Shown one piece after another: positions 62,853 through 64,000 of a stretch of DNA of 64,000 nucleotides (positions within the stretch are counted from its first letter, which is position 1; every line of letters begins with the position of its first letter). The notes below the pieces were generated by a model. That model saw only the letters and a list, made by a program, of their open reading frames with translations, ran no database searches and was not told the DNA's origin. The stretch is taken from NCBI GenBank assembly GCA_002427745.1, contig DIYF01000146.1, positions 87,027 through 151,026 of the forward strand, given 5' to 3'. A program made the translations under genes and the position numbers. The stretch comes from Roseivirga sp. UBA6061. GTDB lineage: Bacteria; Bacteroidota; Bacteroidia; Cytophagales; Cyclobacteriaceae.

Positions 62853-64000
62853 ATGAAAAAGAATATAAGCATCAACATAAGCGGCATCATATTTCACATA
62901 GAGGAGGATGGATACGAAACCCTCAAAAACTACCTCGAATCCATCAACACCTACTTTTCCAGCTATGAAGAGAGCGAAGAGATCATTGCCGACATTGAAG
63001 GCAGGATCGCTGAGATTTTTCTGGAAAGGCTTTCTGATGGTCAGCAGGTAGTATCAGCAGAAGATGTAAGCGACCTCATGAAGACCATGGGTAACACCAC
63101 GGACTTCGAAGCAATGGAGGACGAAACAGACTTTGCGACCACCTTTGAGCCGGAAGCACCCAAAAGTGAAAAGAAAGCCCAGGAAGGCAGCACACATAAA
63201 AGCACCAACACAGGCCAACAGACCAAGCGCCCCAGAACTCTTAACCGTGACCTGAAAAACCAGACACTGGGTGGTGTGGCCTCCGGTATAGCACACTATT
63301 TCAATATCGATTCCATCTGGGTACGTATTGCTTTCATACTCTTTCTGCCAGCAGGAGGTATTTCATTACTCGCTTACTTTATTCTGTGGGTAGTGGTACC
63401 GGGCAGCAATGACCTGGAAGAAAACGAGTCGATTAAGAAACTCTATCGCAACCCCGATGACAGGGTGCTGGGTGGAGTCTGCTCCGGGCTGGCTACTTTT
63501 CTTAAGATAGACACCATCATCGTACGGATCATCTTCATACTGTTGCTGATTGGTGGTGGTACCGGTCTCATCGCATACCTGATCCTCTGGGCTATTACCC
63601 CGGAGGCTAATTCTATTACGGACAAAATGCAGATGAAGGGTGAGAAGGTGACCCTGTCCAACATTGATGAGAATATCAAAAAGCAAAAGACTGAAGATGC
63701 TTTCGGACCAAAAGACGAAGGTGCCTTTACCAAGATATTACTGTTCCCCTTCAGGCTCATTGGCAAGATTTTCTCCGGATTATCTAAAGCTCTGGCTCCG
63801 CTGATGCTGTTTATTGTGGCCGTCATCAGAGTGTTCACAGGTTTTATTGTATCCGTTGTAGGTCTGGCAAATATGTTTGCTGTACTGGTAGTGGCGGGAG
63901 TGTTACTGGGACTTTACAATAGCGACATCTATTATATCAATGACGACTGGAGCTTTTTACCTTATGACATTCTGGAAGAAACTGTACCGTTGGCAGGACT
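62853..64000 (+). CDS. PspC-domain envelope stress protein (partial, runs off the window)
   Basis: The first 382 codons are in the window, with no stop. Residues 1-100 form a cytosolic domain common to these proteins (NISGIIFHIEEDGYETLKNY, IIADIEGRIAEIFLERL). Two PspC domains follow: about 132-187 (LGGVASGIAHYFNIDSIWVR, ILWVVVPG) and 197-252 (LGGVCSGLATFLKIDTIIVR, LILWAITPE). More membrane segments come after 310. PspC is an inner membrane sensor of the phage-shock response; the two-PspC, PadR-linked form is typical of Bacteroidota. The ATG at 62853 follows padR directly. Confidence 0.88.
   Translation, partial: MKKNISINISGIIFHIEEDGYETLKNYLESINTYFSSYEESEEIIADIEGRIAEIFLERLSDGQQVVSAEDVSDLMKTMGNTTDFEAMEDETDFATTFEPEAPKSEKKAQEGSTHKSTNTGQQTKRPRTLNRDLKNQTLGGVASGIAHYFNIDSIWVRIAFILFLPAGGISLLAYFILWVVVPGSNDLEENESIKKLYRNPDDRVLGGVCSGLATFLKIDTIIVRIIFILLLIGGGTGLIAYLILWAITPEANSITDKMQMKGEKVTLSNIDENIKKQKTEDAFGPKDEGAFTKILLFPFRLIGKIFSGLSKALAPLMLFIVAVIRVFTGFIVSVVGLANMFAVLVVAGVLLGLYNSDIYYINDDWSFLPYDILEETVPLAG

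Overview
The window comes from a member of the Bacteroidota, most likely order Cytophagales (Fulvivirga/Roseivirga/Marivirga-like). This rests on type IX secretion (T9SS) genes, SprF/PorP-type and gliding-type C-terminal sorting domains, SusC-type plug domains, TAnnTTTG promoter elements, weak Shine-Dalgarno signals and a tRNA without encoded CCA. The species cannot be named from the sequence alone.

Layout. 1-2.4 kb: purine nucleoside phosphorylase, FMN reductase and a small lipoprotein. 2.4-18.3 kb: a complete leftward division and cell wall (dcw) operon: mraZ, rsmH, ftsL-like, ftsI, murE, mraY, murD, ftsW, murG, murC, ftsQ, ftsA, ftsZ. It starts at a TAnnTTTG promoter covered by four exactly 10-bp-spaced MraZ boxes and ends at a terminator behind ftsZ. 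murF and ddl are absent from it. 18.3-24.8 kb: OmpA-like envelope protein, CaiB-type CoA transferase, three small lipoproteins (two are tandem stand-alone SusC-type plug domains), polyprenyl diphosphate synthase and an LpxR-like lipid A deacylase. 24.9-33.1 kb: a BioF-type enzyme, PlsB-like acyltransferase, GpsA, a BamA/TamA-like barrel, an M48 protease and a PorP/SprF protein. 33.3-38.6 kb: a 1766-residue T9SS type B cargo divergent from the PorP/SprF gene. 38.7-53.7 kb: pgk, sua5, TPR lipoprotein, a T9SS type A beta-propeller protein, Nudix hydrolase, small unknowns, recQ, enoyl-CoA hydratase, comEC, GNAT, phoH and a SAM hydrolase family gene.

54.0-55.9 kb is the accessory spot. tRNA-Leu(CAA) is flanked by pieces of itself, and between 12-bp repeats lies one AT-rich gene for a 413-residue protein with a HEPN ribonuclease motif. 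I read this as a minimal tRNA-targeted island carrying a candidate ApeA-like defence gene. 55.9-62.2 kb: porV and a very long C25 (PorU-type) sortase of the T9SS. 62.4-64.0 kb: a PadR regulator and a PspC-domain protein, cut by the window edge, behind a perfect palindrome.

Three genes have odd starts. murG has no ATG, GTG, TTG or CTG upstream of its glycine loop. The BamA-like gene encodes a signal peptide only if it starts at ATC. The type B cargo gene has a three-codon ATG frame ending in TAA just before its GTG start.

Functionally the window is mostly envelope biology: peptidoglycan synthesis and septation, phospholipid and lipid A metabolism, outer membrane assembly, and T9SS with two cargo types and its sortase. 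The tRNA-Leu island is the only clear mobile or defence-like insertion.
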